32,419 bases of DNA, from the NCBI GenBank assembly GCA_021604105.1, contig BQIW01000053.1, positions 1 to 32,419 of the forward strand, read 5' to 3'. Positions within the stretch are counted from its first letter, which is position 1; every line of letters begins with the position of its first letter. The translations under genes were made by a program, and so were the position numbers. A model generated the notes under the pieces. That model saw only the letters and a list, made by a program, of their open reading frames with translations. It had not been told where the DNA came from and made no database searches. This document shows, piece after piece, positions 1-8,604 of the stretch. Source of the DNA: Nitrospirales bacterium. Lineage in GTDB: Bacteria > Nitrospirota > Nitrospiria > Nitrospirales > UBA8639.

Positions 1-270
1 AACTTTTCCGTGAAAACTCCGCTCTGGCAGGATGCGCAGAAATCGAGTTATGACGTAAACTCTGTTCGCACCAATGCTCTTGAGCAATTAAAACCTCAGC
101 CCGGTCTGCTCGTGTTTGAGCCACGAGAGTTCATGTCGGAGTCGTCCGGTGGGGAAGACATAGGGAGTTTCTTGAAAGGAAAACCCTGGCATGTGGCCAT
201 CGGGTATCGTGAGTTTTTAGGCCATTCACTCTCTCCTGAAACACCGATGAACAAACGAAAAGCCGATTAA
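1..270 (+). CDS. Possible 3' end of a hypothetical gene (partial at window edge)
   Basis: The frame is open from base 1 to a TAA at 268-270, with a GTG at 10, so it could be the C-terminal end of a gene that begins outside the window. The encoded tail is hydrophilic, shows no motif I recognise and ends in a basic stretch (NKRKAD). It converges with phoU, whose stop is 98 bp away. No terminator hairpin is evident between the two. It could equally be a chance open frame. The rest of the stretch to base 368 shows nothing else. Confidence 0.3.
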   Translation, partial: NFSVKTPLWQDAQKSSYDVNSVRTNALEQLKPQPGLLVFEPREFMSESSGGEDIGSFLKGKPWHVAIGYREFLGHSLSPETPMNKRKAD

Positions 271-368
271 GATCTTCCTTCCAACCTGACGTCCCTCTGC
301 GATGACGGAAGCCTTCTCTATAATTCTGAGGTCTCGAGGGGATTTGAATGTGGTGTGCGTCTAATTCT

Positions 369-1058
369 TTATAACAGTTCACTGACTTTGGGACGGGGGC
401 TTTGCAAAGGAAGGCCAGTGACCATTAAATATATTTCTTCAGCAATGTCGGTCACATGATCGCCGGCGCGTTCCAACCCTTTAGCGATAAATAATAATTG
501 AGTCCCGTCACCGATGTTCCTGGATTCCTGGCTCATCATGCGGAGCAGGTGCTCAAACAGGTTGGCATAGACGGTGTCCAATTCGGCGTCATCCGTCCAA
601 GCAACATTGGCCAACGGGGCATTATGGTGAATATAGGACTCCGTGACCTGGGACAACATGGATTGGATGCGTTTCCCCATCCATAGAAATTCTTCAGCAA
701 ATTCGGCAGAGATGGGCCGTGCCAAATGCCGGCTGCGTTTGGCGGTATTTTTTGCGTAATCACCGATCCGTTCCAAATGAATCGCGATGCGAGAAGCCGC
801 CAGAATAGCTCGCAGGTCGTCCGCCATCGCCTGTTGACGGGCCAGAGTGCGGGTCGTATGGGTATTGATTTTTTCTTGCAGGGCATCTGCAATACGGTCG
901 TTGGCAATAACCTGCTCCGCCAAGTCGGCATTGTTCTCCACCAAGGCGGTCAGCGCACGGTGCAGTTGCTCCGACACGTGGTTTGAGAGAGCCACAATCT
1001 CCTGCCGAAGGGTGTTCAAATCTTCGTCAAAGATTCGTAGGGTGTGTTGATTGTTCAT
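369..1058 (-). CDS. phoU: Phosphate transport regulator PhoU
   Basis: This 229-aa protein has the normal length of PhoU, the cytoplasmic two-domain helical protein that links the Pst transporter to PhoR signalling and limits phosphate uptake. Each half carries the expected E/DxxxD metal-cluster motif: HLERIGDYAKN near residues 94-104 and GLERAGDHVTDIAE near 194-207. The ATG at 1058 is preceded by AAAGGA at good spacing. It is the last gene of the pstS-C-A-B-phoU operon, 32 bp after pstB, which is its classical position. The second Pst system further upstream has no PhoU of its own, so this one might serve both. No PhoB or PhoR gene is present in the window. Confidence 0.93.
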   Translation of the reverse strand: MNNQHTLRIFDEDLNTLRQEIVALSNHVSEQLHRALTALVENNADLAEQVIANDRIADALQEKINTHTTRTLARQQAMADDLRAILAASRIAIHLERIGDYAKNTAKRSRHLARPISAEFAEEFLWMGKRIQSMLSQVTESYIHHNAPLANVAWTDDAELDTVYANLFEHLLRMMSQESRNIGDGTQLLFIAKGLERAGDHVTDIAEEIYLMVTGLPLQSPRPKVSELL

Positions 1059-1090
1059 GATGATCCTTTCGAAATCGGTGTTCCGCCGGT

Positions 1091-1924
1091 TTATCCAAAC
1101 CGGCCGGTGATATAATCCCGCGTCAGCGTTTCTTGCGGCGTGGTAAACAGTTCTCCTGTTGGAGCGAATTCAATGAGTTTGCCCAGATGCATGTAGGCGG
1201 TAAAGTCCGAAATCCGGGCCGCCTGCTGCATGTTGTGGGTGACAATGATCACCGTGAACCGATGGCGAATTTCTGTAATCAGATCTTCAACTTTGGCGGT
1301 GGCAATGGGGTCCAATGCCGAGGTGGGTTCATCCAGTAAGAGGATTTCAGGTTGTGGGGCCAGGGCCCTGGCGATACATAATCGTTGCTGCTGTCCGCCT
1401 GAGAGGCCGTAGGCCGATTGTGAAAGGCGATCCTTCACTTCCTCCCACAAGGCCGCATCCCGCAAGGCCTGTTCCACACGGTCGCTCAACAGTTTTTTGT
1501 TCTGAACGCCCTGAATCCGAAGGCCGGCCGCTACATTTTCAAAGATGGATTTGGGAAAAGGATTGGGTTTTTGGAACACCATCCCGATTCGAAGCCTGAC
1601 CATGAAGGGATCAAGGTCGATGAGATTGTGATTTTCAGGAAACAGACAAATTTCTCCACTATACCGGTTGCCCGCATAGAGATCATGCATACGGTTAAAC
1701 GACCGGAGGAGGGTGCTTTTCCCGCACCCGGATGGACCGATCAACGCGGTGACCTTCCGATAGGCAATCGACAAGGTGATCTCCTTCAAGGCTTGGGTTT
1801 CACCATACCAAAAGCTGAGTTTCCGAACTTCCGCCGCCAGGGATTCCCGTTGGGTATTGGGGGTAGGCTCGGTCTTTGGCGACAGTTGCGTGACGTGCTG
1901 GTCATGAAAACTCTTCTGTGTCAT
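1091..1924 (-). CDS. pstB: Phosphate ABC transporter ATP-binding protein PstB (system 1)
   Basis: This 277-aa ABC ATPase would energise phosphate import at the inner membrane with PstC and PstA. It shows a full set of motifs: Walker [10 protein letters not shown] (about residues 63-71), Q-loop FQKPNPFP, which is typical of PstB, signature LSGGQQQR, Walker [14 protein letters not shown], and the switch histidine in VTHN. An N-terminal extension of about 30 residues precedes the ABC fold. The ATG is preceded by AAGGA about 10 bases upstream. It lies 42 bp after pstA and 32 bp before phoU in one operon. Identification is secure. Confidence 0.95.
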   Translation of the reverse strand: MTQKSFHDQHVTQLSPKTEPTPNTQRESLAAEVRKLSFWYGETQALKEITLSIAYRKVTALIGPSGCGKSTLLRSFNRMHDLYAGNRYSGEICLFPENHNLIDLDPFMVRLRIGMVFQKPNPFPKSIFENVAAGLRIQGVQNKKLLSDRVEQALRDAALWEEVKDRLSQSAYGLSGGQQQRLCIARALAPQPEILLLDEPTSALDPIATAKVEDLITEIRHRFTVIIVTHNMQQAARISDFTAYMHLGKLIEFAPTGELFTTPQETLTRDYITGRFG

Positions 1925-1966
1925 ATGGGTGGTTCCTTGGTTGGGCTAAGAGGTCATCACGGATGG

Positions 1967-2905
1967 CTAACGAATCTGGCGGCGTAAATGATAGCGCAAC
2001 CAGATGGCTATTCCATTCATCGCCAACGTCATCAACATCAGAATGACGCCGGCCGCTGCGGCATTGATATGAAATTCTGCCTGGGGTCGTGAGACCCAAT
2101 TGAACATTTGAATAGGCATAATGGTAAATGGGCTTTCGAGCCATTCAAAATTGATAAACGGAGGACTGGACTGAATTGGCGAAGGGGGGAGAAAGGCGAT
2201 AAAGGTCAAGGCCCCGATGGTGATGACCGGCGCGGCTTCTCCAATCGCTCGAGCCAAACCCACAATGGTTCCAGTCAAAATGCCCGACCGCGCAGCGGGC
2301 AGCACATACAGGCGAACGGTCTGCCATTTGTCAGCACCCAGCCCATAGGCGGCTTCCCGTAAGTCAAGGGGAATACCACGAATGGCTTCACGGGTGGACA
2401 CAATAATGACCGGCAAAATCAGTAATGCGAGGACCAGGCCAGCCGTCAGGATCGTCTCTCCCAGCCCGAACCCGTGGATGAACAGGCCAAGTGCTAATAA
2501 CCCGTAGATGATGGAAGGTACACCTGCCAGATTGCTGACGTTGATTTCAATGAAATCCGTGATCCAGTTGCGTGCAGCATATTCCTCCAAATACACCCCC
2601 GCTCCAACTCCCAGCGGGATCGCGATGCCCGCGGTGACCAGCATGACCAGGATTGTGCCGACCCAAGCAGAAACAATTCCTGCTTGAAGAGGATGGCGTG
2701 AGGGAAAGTTGAGATAGAAATCCGGGTTTATGAGTCTTGGCCATCCGCCCACGATCAGGTCGATGACCACAGCCGCCAATAAGCTCATTGCGACGATCAG
2801 CACCGAAATCCCGATGCCGGCCATGACCAGATCTGTCCGGCGGTTGGCATCAACAATACCGGTCAAGTTGGGAAGAGTGGCTTGAGACATTTCGGCATTC
2901 ACCAT
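1967..2905 (-). CDS. pstA: Phosphate ABC transporter permease PstA (system 1)
   Basis: This 312-aa integral membrane protein has about six hydrophobic helices and the binding-protein-dependent permease (EAA) loop, REAAYGLGADKWQTVRLYVLPAARSGI, written here as two adjoining parts around residues 184-210, which docks on PstB. The region ARAIGEAAPVITIGA is characteristic of PstA. Its ATG shares one base with the pstC stop codon (TAATG), so translation is probably coupled. An SD-like GGAGG lies inside the end of pstC. Length and position are typical. It forms the membrane channel with PstC. Confidence 0.95.
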   Translation of the reverse strand: MVNAEMSQATLPNLTGIVDANRRTDLVMAGIGISVLIVAMSLLAAVVIDLIVGGWPRLINPDFYLNFPSRHPLQAGIVSAWVGTILVMLVTAGIAIPLGVGAGVYLEEYAARNWITDFIEINVSNLAGVPSIIYGLLALGLFIHGFGLGETILTAGLVLALLILPVIIVSTREAIRGIPLDLREAAYGLGADKWQTVRLYVLPAARSGILTGTIVGLARAIGEAAPVITIGALTFIAFLPPSPIQSSPPFINFEWLESPFTIMPIQMFNWVSRPQAEFHINAAAAGVILMLMTLAMNGIAIWLRYHLRRQIR

Positions 2906-3858
2906 TAATACACCTCCTTAAAGCGTCGCCGAAGGAAGAACCCGATCAAATTGAAAGTCAGCGTGATGACAAACAACACGATTCCGGCCGCAAACACGGA
3001 TTGGTAGGCGATAGAGTCATGAGGCAAATCCCCCATGGCCATTTGCACGATGTAGGCCGTAATCGTTGCAGCCCCTTCGGTGGGGTTGAATGAAAAATTG
3101 GGGTTTTGCCCGGCTGCGATGGCGACGACCATGGTTTCTCCCACGGCTCGTGACATGCCAAGAATAAAGGCGGCGGTGATACCGGAAAAAGCGGCAGGGA
3201 CCACGACCCGCATGGCGACCCGGAAGCGAGAGTAGCCCAAGGCGTATCCGGCCTCACGCAGGCCGGATGGGACTGCCCGCATGGCATCTTCGCTGACTGA
3301 GGCGGTGTAGGGAAGAATCATGATTCCCATGACCATGCCTGGTCCAAGCATGTTAAACCCTTCCAATCCGGGAATGAAGGTTTGCAAAAGGGGCGTAAAA
3401 AAGAGAAGAGTGAAATAACCATAGACCACGGTCGGAACTCCTTCGAGCAACTCCAGACAGGGTTTGACGGTCTCGCGAACTTCCCTTCGTGCATATTCGC
3501 TGAGGTAGATAGCCAAGGCCAATCCCGCCGGAATAGAGACGGCCAACGCGATCCCTGCCACGGTCACCGTCGCCGAAACCAGAGTCATCACCCCGAAGTG
3601 GGCATTCTCAAAAACAGGAGTCCACTGTGTGTCTGTCAGAAAATCCAGGAGAGCGATCTGAGCAAAGAACCCCATGGATTCCGTGACCAAGACATACACG
3701 ATTCCCAATGTCACAAACACTGAGCTCGCGGCTGCGATCAATAGACACCCGCCGGCGAAAGAGCCCCATAATGCGCGGCGGCGGAGGAAGCTTTCGCTGG
3801 CGCGCATGGGAGATCCTGCAGGGCCGGCAGGGGTTAAGGACGATGGTAATGTTGGCAT
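2905..3858 (-). CDS. pstC: Phosphate ABC transporter permease PstC (system 1)
   Basis: This 317-aa membrane permease is the partner of PstA. After an N-terminal cytoplasmic stretch of about 30 residues comes a first helix (WGSFAGGCLLIAAASSVFV), then the usual PstC core with the EAA-type loop LREAGYALGYSRFRVAMRVVVPA and the conserved SRAVGETMVVAIAAG. The chosen ATG at 3858 has GGAG about 11 bases upstream. An internal ATG at residue 18 with AGGA 6 bases before it is an equally good start. An 85-bp gap separates it from pstS and contains a GC-rich hairpin (3893-3910). The stop overlaps the pstA start. Confidence 0.94.
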   Translation of the reverse strand: MPTLPSSLTPAGPAGSPMRASESFLRRRALWGSFAGGCLLIAAASSVFVTLGIVYVLVTESMGFFAQIALLDFLTDTQWTPVFENAHFGVMTLVSATVTVAGIALAVSIPAGLALAIYLSEYARREVRETVKPCLELLEGVPTVVYGYFTLLFFTPLLQTFIPGLEGFNMLGPGMVMGIMILPYTASVSEDAMRAVPSGLREAGYALGYSRFRVAMRVVVPAAFSGITAAFILGMSRAVGETMVVAIAAGQNPNFSFNPTEGAATITAYIVQMAMGDLPHDSIAYQSVFAAGIVLFVITLTFNLIGFFLRRRFKEVY

Positions 3859-3892
3859 GTGATGTCAGCTCCAGATGAAATGCCCTTTACCA

Positions 3893-3910
3893 GGGGTGGC
3901 TGGCCACCCC
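3893..3910 (-). terminator. Intercistronic hairpin between pstS and pstC
   Basis: GGGGTGGC and GCCACCCC form a GC-rich inverted repeat with a very short centre (in practice a 7-bp stem with loop CTGG). It lies 34 bp after the pstS stop and before pstC. It has no U-run, so it is more likely a partial terminator or RNA-stabilising hairpin than a full stop. Such hairpins often keep binding-protein mRNA more abundant than that of the downstream permeases. Confidence 0.55.
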
Positions 3911-3943
3911 CGGAAAGGACCGATCCGATTGTTCCGATGTCCC

Positions 3944-4942
3944 TTACTGAGGAACCCTGGCCAGCAGTTCTTCGATTCCCACGCCCACTTCAGCCCCGTG
4001 GAATACCGTACCGGTAAGACCTTTTGTGAATTTGTTCAACGCCATGGTGTAGGCCTTTGAGGGCAGCGGCACGTATCCCACTTCTCGAACGAGCGTTTGA
4101 GCATTGTCGTTGTTCAAATAGAACTCGATGAATCGCTTGACATGGGGTTTTTTGTTCACGGCATCTTTATTCACGTACACAAAAATGGGTCGCGATAACG
4201 GTTGGTACGTGGCATTTTTGGCATGCTCCACAGAGGGACCCACTGGTTTCCCGCCTTTCCAGGAAATGGGCACGGCTTTTAATTTGTCCTTGTTTTCCTC
4301 GTAATACGCCAAGCCGAAAAATCCCATGGCATTGAGGTCATTCGTGACCCCTTGAACCAGGACATTGTCGTCTTCGCTTGCGGTGAAATCTCCGCGGGAA
4401 CTTTTTCCCTCAACGATGGCCTCGACAAAATAATCGTATGTTCCAGAATCGGTTCCCGCGCCGAACAGTTTCAAGGGCCGGTCGGGAAAGCTGCTGCGAA
4501 TTTGATTCCAATTGTTCACCGTGTCCTGGGCCTCAGGTTCCCAGGCCTTTTTCAACTCCTCGACAGTCAAATGGTTTACCCAGTCGTTTTTGGGATTCAC
4601 CACGACCGTCAACGCATCCAGGGCGATCGGTAACTCGATATAAGCAACTTTGTTTTCCCGGCACAGTGTAATTTCCGACTCCTTAATTGGACGGGAAGCG
4701 TCGGCGATATCCGTTTCACCCCGACAGAATTTTTTAAAGCCGCCGCCCGTGCCGGAAATGCCCACGGTCACCATTGTTTTCCCTCGTTCGGCCTTTTGAA
4801 ATTCCTCAGCCATCGCTTCGGTAATTGGAAAGACGGTGCTGGATCCGTCTATTTTGACCAGGTCGCGGGCTGACACCGTGGATGCCGAAGCAGTAATAGT
4901 CAGGGCGATGGCCGTCATCGCAAAGTGGACTGGAATTTTCAT
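3944..4942 (-). CDS. pstS: Periplasmic phosphate-binding protein PstS (system 1)
   Basis: This 332-aa protein has a cleavable signal peptide (about residues 1-25, ending SASTVSA). The phosphate-binding loops of the PstS family are visible: GSSTVFP near residue 33, [11 protein letters not shown] near 62, DASRPI near 80, and [10 protein letters not shown] near 162. The length is normal. It captures phosphate in the periplasm and delivers it to PstC/PstA. The start ATG has a GGAGGG-type SD (read as GGAGGGTTCAC before ATG). It is the first gene of the pst operon and is preceded by a Pho box about 95 bp upstream, so induction under phosphate limitation is expected. Confidence 0.95.
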   Translation of the reverse strand: MKIPVHFAMTAIALTITASASTVSARDLVKIDGSSTVFPITEAMAEEFQKAERGKTMVTVGISGTGGGFKKFCRGETDIADASRPIKESEITLCRENKVAYIELPIALDALTVVVNPKNDWVNHLTVEELKKAWEPEAQDTVNNWNQIRSSFPDRPLKLFGAGTDSGTYDYFVEAIVEGKSSRGDFTASEDDNVLVQGVTNDLNAMGFFGLAYYEENKDKLKAVPISWKGGKPVGPSVEHAKNATYQPLSRPIFVYVNKDAVNKKPHVKRFIEFYLNNDNAQTLVREVGYVPLPSKAYTMALNKFTKGLTGTVFHGAEVGVGIEELLARVPQ

Positions 4943-5020
4943 GTGAACCCTCCGTATGCATGAGTGTGAAAATTTAAATTGGAACGATAAACAATTATTT
5001 CTTGAAAGATCTGCCGTACG

Positions 5021-5054
5021 ACTATCTCAGGATACAGTGACACATCCATGACAC
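5021..5054 (-). promoter_or_regulatory. Pho box promoter of the pst operon
   Basis: On the minus strand, GTGTCAT-GGAT-GTGTCAC (5054 to 5037) matches the PhoB direct-repeat consensus CTGTCAT-N4-CTGTCAY closely and has the required 11-bp period. Exactly 10 bases after it comes GATAGT (5026-5021), which fits a -10 element at the spacing usual for PhoB-activated promoters, where the Pho box replaces the -35. The predicted leader to the pstS ATG at 4942 is about 70 nt. No equally good Pho box was seen in front of the second Pst set. Confidence 0.75.
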
Positions 5055-5185
5055 TCACGTTACTTCCAGGTTAATTATTGCCGGGGAAAAACATACCCTT
5101 CCTCAAGAGGTGGTTTTTGGGAATGTTCGCAGGCCGGTCGTAAGAGGTCACGCGAATCTACCATTTCATCGATAGATACCAGGGC

Positions 5186-5223
5186 CCAACAGGCCTCTCC
5201 CGGAATCGGCAGAGGCCTGTTGG
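5186..5223 (-). terminator. Hairpin terminator of porin 1
   Basis: A perfect 13-bp stem (CCAACAGGCCTCT / AGAGGCCTGTTGG) has a 12-base loop and lies 39 bp beyond the stop of the minus-strand porin gene. There is no clean U-run after it on either strand, so it may act with other factors. It separates the porin transcript from the downstream pst promoter. The remainder of 4943-5262 holds only the pst promoter. Confidence 0.65.
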
Positions 5224-5262
5224 TGGGACGAGAGGGAGGAGTGCCTTTGCGTCCCGTTGAAT

Positions 5263-6636
5263 TTAGAACGATACGTCCCATTGTAGACGGACCCGTTGTT
5301 CATGTTGGTTTTGACCAGCGGGTTGGGCCAGTGTGAGCCAGGACCCATCGAGTGTGATCTTGTTTTTATGTCCTGCGAAGAACCAGTTGATGGCCGTGGT
5401 ATATTCCTGCCGCCGGTCATTGGGCGCGGAGATGTTGGGGTCGACGAATGCATAGCGGAAGGCCACTTCCAACGGTTTTGGCACCGCCGGAATGAGACCA
5501 TGGGGGAAATACCCGATCTGTGAATAACTTCCCATCATGTTGGTCTTATGGCCCGGTGCCCCCTCTGCATAGCTGTTGTCCTTGACCTCTTTCCAATGGT
5601 ATTCATGTTGAATGGACAGCCCCCGCCATTTGAACGCGAATTCCTCCACCATGCCCTGCACCCGGTATTGCCCAGCTTTCGCGTTGGAATCAGAGGTGTA
5701 GGGCACGCCGGCCGAATTGTCCTCGGGCAACGTACCGCACCCGCTTGAGGACCACCGGGTACATTTGCCGATCGTGGTGTAGGCCCCGAAGGCTACGCTT
5801 CCCGTGGGTAGCTCATGGAACTCCACATCACTTTGTGACCATTTCAGATCCCGGCCCAAAAAGTTCCATTGGTATCGTCCGAAATACATCATGTTTGCGT
5901 CGTCGTTGGCTTCTCCCCGGCCGGACCCCGTAAAGACACCGGCATAATACCGGGAGTCAAAAGCCGTACCGGGTGCCACATGGCCATACAGCATGGCTCC
6001 AACCTGTCGGTCGATAGTAAAAATGTCATTGACGATCGATCGTTCGACAAATTGTTGGGCGCCTGAGGAGTCTCTCCGTTCGCGGTTGTAGTCGACTTTC
6101 CATTGTCCGAGTTGAAGGGAGAGGAATTTGAATTTCTCCAGCGAGATCCGCCAGTCGATTAATCTGGTCGATCCGGGTGACCCACCGGCATTGGAAGTGG
6201 ATTGCAAGTCCAACTCGAAATAGTACTTGATCCAGGGGCGATAACCATGTCCGCCGATTTTCATTCGAACCCGGCGAAGTTCCAGAGTACTCTGGGGACC
6301 ATCATTAAAATCAGCAGCAGATACCGGATTTCCCCTTGTGGGATACGTAAAGCGGCCCTGGAACCGCCATTGAATTTGAGTGGCAAATTTGCCGTCTTTC
6401 GTTTTAAATTCAAACCCCTTACTGCCCCAACCCACATCAACGGGAAATTTATCGTCAAACGCTTTTTGTTGCTCCAAAGCCTTTTTCTCTTCTGCCGCCT
6501 CAATCTTGATCCAATCTTCTTTCGTAAGGATCTCTTTTTCGCGCAAGAGATCGATCAGGGCGTCACTTGCCTGGACATTCGGCTGAAAAAACAGGCTTAG
6601 GCACGCCACGGTAGTCAACAACCAAAATACTTTCAT
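5263..6636 (-). CDS. OprP/OprO-type phosphate-selective porin 1
   Basis: This 457-aa outer-membrane beta-barrel protein belongs to the Porin_O_P family (Pseudomonas OprP/OprO, phosphate and polyphosphate channels). A signal peptide ends at about residue 23 (QPNVQA). A short N-terminal helical/coiled segment rich in E and K (about 28-60) is followed by barrel strands starting at VDVGWGSKGFEF. The protein ends in an aromatic residue (VRLQWDVSF), the outer-membrane assembly signal. AGGAGG sits 8 bases before the ATG. It lies just upstream of the Pho-controlled pst operon, with its own terminator between. Residues 161-457 differ from porin 2 at only six positions, while the earlier part diverges strongly. 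Phosphate specificity is inferred from family and context. Confidence 0.9.
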   Translation of the reverse strand: MKVFWLLTTVACLSLFFQPNVQASDALIDLLREKEILTKEDWIKIEAAEEKKALEQQKAFDDKFPVDVGWGSKGFEFKTKDGKFATQIQWRFQGRFTYPTRGNPVSAADFNDGPQSTLELRRVRMKIGGHGYRPWIKYYFELDLQSTSNAGGSPGSTRLIDWRISLEKFKFLSLQLGQWKVDYNRERRDSSGAQQFVERSIVNDIFTIDRQVGAMLYGHVAPGTAFDSRYYAGVFTGSGRGEANDDANMMYFGRYQWNFLGRDLKWSQSDVEFHELPTGSVAFGAYTTIGKCTRWSSSGCGTLPEDNSAGVPYTSDSNAKAGQYRVQGMVEEFAFKWRGLSIQHEYHWKEVKDNSYAEGAPGHKTNMMGSYSQIGYFPHGLIPAVPKPLEVAFRYAFVDPNISAPNDRRQEYTTAINWFFAGHKNKITLDGSWLTLAQPAGQNQHEQRVRLQWDVSF

Positions 6637-6871
6637 TCAAACAACCTCCTATTAAAAGTCCGTGTATGTGGTTTGTTATTCGGCGGAAATTTTTTCTTAT
6701 CTTGGAATGGGAGAGTACTCCGAGTTTGTTACGAGGGAGTTAAGCTGGGGTCAAGGAGAAGTAAAAAATGGGGAATGGGATCAGAGTGTCGTTCTACTGG
6801 ATGGGAGCAACTTCAATGAGTGCGTTCGAGGAGAAATGGGTGTGGCAGAGAAAGAGAGGTGGACAGAGAAA

Positions 6872-7086
6872 GGGAGTGTTGAATAATAAGGATGTTCAAG
6901 GGCAAATTTGCGCAGGATGCGACTACTCATCAAAGGCTACGGGTCGGTTCAAAAAAGCATGCCCTGAGTCTTCCCGAAGGGTCCGTCCAGCAAGGCCGCA
7001 GCCGTTTTTACGCGCGGAGCGTAGGCTTCGTACGTGAGCACGGGAAAATGGCGAGAGCGCCGCTGGCGGCTTTTTTCAACAGACCC
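6872..7086 (+). mobile_element. Miniature inverted-repeat element, copy 1 (215 bp)
   Basis: This non-autonomous element is bounded by imperfect terminal inverted repeats: left end GGGAGTGTTGAATAA, and right end whose complement is GGGTCTGTTGAAAAA. It is flanked by the direct repeat AGAAA at 6867-6871 and 7087-7091. It matches copy 3 (28162-28376) over the whole 215 bp with about 12 mismatches counted by eye. Inside are a GCCGCTGGCGGC palindrome next to a T-run and several short hairpins. It encodes no transposase, so it must have been moved by one supplied in trans. It lies between porin 1 (upstream side) and the 3' end of porin 2; the remainder of 6637-6866 shows no gene. Confidence 0.85.
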
Positions 7087-7135
7087 AGAAAGTGTTCAGG
7101 CAGGGACGTGGAGGGAGGAGGTATGAACTAAAATT

Positions 7136-8518
7136 TTAAAACGATACGTCCCATTGTAGACGGACCCGCTGCTCATGTTGATTTTGACCTGCGGGTTGAG
7201 ACAGCGTGAGCCAGGATCCATCGAGTGTGATCTTGTTTCTATGTCCTGCGAAGAACCAGTTGATGGCCGTGGTATATTCCTGCCGCCGGTCATTGGGCGC
7301 GGAAATGTTGGGGTCGACAAACGCATAGCGGAAGGCGATCTCTAGGGGTTGGGGGACTGCCGGAATGAGGCCATGGGGGAAGTACCCGATTTGTGAATAA
7401 CTTCCCATCATGTTGGTCTTATGGCCAGGCGCCCCCTCTGCATAGCTGTTGTCCTTGACCTCTTTCCAATGGTATTCATGTTGTATGGACAGCCCCCGCC
7501 ATTTGAACGCGAATTCCTCCACCATGCCCTGAACCCGGTATTGCCCGGCTTTCGCGTTGGAATCAGAGGTGTAGGGCACGCCGGCCGAATTGTCCTCCGG
7601 CAACGTACCGCACCCACTTGAGGACCACCGGGTACATTTGCCGATCGTGGTATAGGCCCCGAAGGCCACGCTTCCCGTGGGTAGCTCATGGAATTCCACA
7701 TCACTTTGTGACCATTTCAGATCCCGCCCTAAAAAGTTCCATTGGTATCGTCCGAAATACATCATGTTCGCGTCGTCGTTGGCTTCTCCTCGGCCGGACC
7801 CCGTAAAGACACCGGCATAATACCGGGAGTCAAAAGCCGTACCGGGTGCCACATGGCCATACAGCATGGCTCCAACCTGTCGGTCGATGGTAAAGATTTC
7901 ATTGACGATCGATCGTTCGACGAATTGTTGATTGCCCGAAGAGTCTCTTCGTTCGCGGTTGTAGTCGACTTTCCATTGTCCGAGTTGAAGGGAGAGGAAT
8001 TTGAATTTCTCCAGCGAGATCCGCCAATCGAGTAATTGGGGACTTTCACTGGAACTGCCGGATTCCGAGGTGGACTGCCAATTCATTTCGAAATAATATC
8101 TAATCCAGGGTTGAAAGCCATGCCCGCCGATTTTCATCCGAACCCGTCGAAGTTGAAAGGTACTTTGTGGGTCTTCATGAAAATCATCTGCAGAGATTGG
8201 ATCCTCGTCCGTGGGATAGGACCAGCGACCTTGAAATCGCCATTGAATTTGGGTGGAAAATTTGCCGTCCTTGGTTGAAAATTCAAAACCTCTTATCCCA
8301 TATCCCACGGTAACCGGAAATTCTTGGTCCATACGGGTATTGAGCTCTTGTTCTCTTTTTTCCTGCTCCGCCTGAATGCGGACCCAGTCCTCCTTGGTAA
8401 TGATTCCTTTTTCCAGCAACACATTCTCCAGACTGTCCTCATAGAGAGGGTCCATGGCCCAGGCTTGCGTTAGGGTTAACAGCCCATAGCATATCAATGC
8501 CATAAGAATGCGTTTCAT
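7136..8518 (-). CDS. OprP/OprO-type phosphate-selective porin 2
   Basis: This 460-aa outer-membrane porin is a paralogue of porin 1. I place the start at the ATG at 8518, because it directly begins a good signal peptide (MKRILMALICYGLLTLTQAWA) and has GGAAG upstream. The longer frame would begin at a TTG at 8569. The mature N-terminus has an E/K/Q-rich helical stretch, then barrel strands beginning near FPVTVGYGIRGFEF, and the same C-terminal VRLQWDVSF. It is the last gene of the predicted ArsR-pstS2-C2-A2-B2 operon, 86 bp after pstB2, which suggests an outer-membrane channel dedicated to that transporter. From residue 164 on it is nearly identical to porin 1. Confidence 0.9.
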   Translation of the reverse strand: MKRILMALICYGLLTLTQAWAMDPLYEDSLENVLLEKGIITKEDWVRIQAEQEKREQELNTRMDQEFPVTVGYGIRGFEFSTKDGKFSTQIQWRFQGRWSYPTDEDPISADDFHEDPQSTFQLRRVRMKIGGHGFQPWIRYYFEMNWQSTSESGSSSESPQLLDWRISLEKFKFLSLQLGQWKVDYNRERRDSSGNQQFVERSIVNEIFTIDRQVGAMLYGHVAPGTAFDSRYYAGVFTGSGRGEANDDANMMYFGRYQWNFLGRDLKWSQSDVEFHELPTGSVAFGAYTTIGKCTRWSSSGCGTLPEDNSAGVPYTSDSNAKAGQYRVQGMVEEFAFKWRGLSIQHEYHWKEVKDNSYAEGAPGHKTNMMGSYSQIGYFPHGLIPAVPQPLEIAFRYAFVDPNISAPNDRRQEYTTAINWFFAGHRNKITLDGSWLTLSQPAGQNQHEQRVRLQWDVSF

Positions 8519-8604
8519 TGAAACGTTCTTCCGGGGAATGTGATTGAGGTGCCGATGATTCACGTGCAAGCCATGACAAATTTTGATAGAGGGGTCGAAG
8601 AGGT

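Noticed and set aside
131-382. Minus-strand frame just downstream of phoU
   Set aside because: It overlaps the phoU stop, has an arginine/proline-rich composition typical of non-coding frames and opposes the open plus-strand frame.
6662-6886. 74-codon plus-strand frame upstream of porin 1
   Set aside because: It ends inside the mobile element, has no good ribosome-binding site and resembles no family.
6892-7131. Open frame beginning MFKGKFAQD within mobile element copy 1, with a counterpart in copy 3 (starting near 28356 on the minus strand)
   Set aside because: The frame is the element itself. Most differences between the two copies change the amino acid (about seven replacing, two silent), so there is no sign of protein selection, and copy 2 does not preserve it. 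The ending ARAPLAAFFNRP comes from the terminal repeat.
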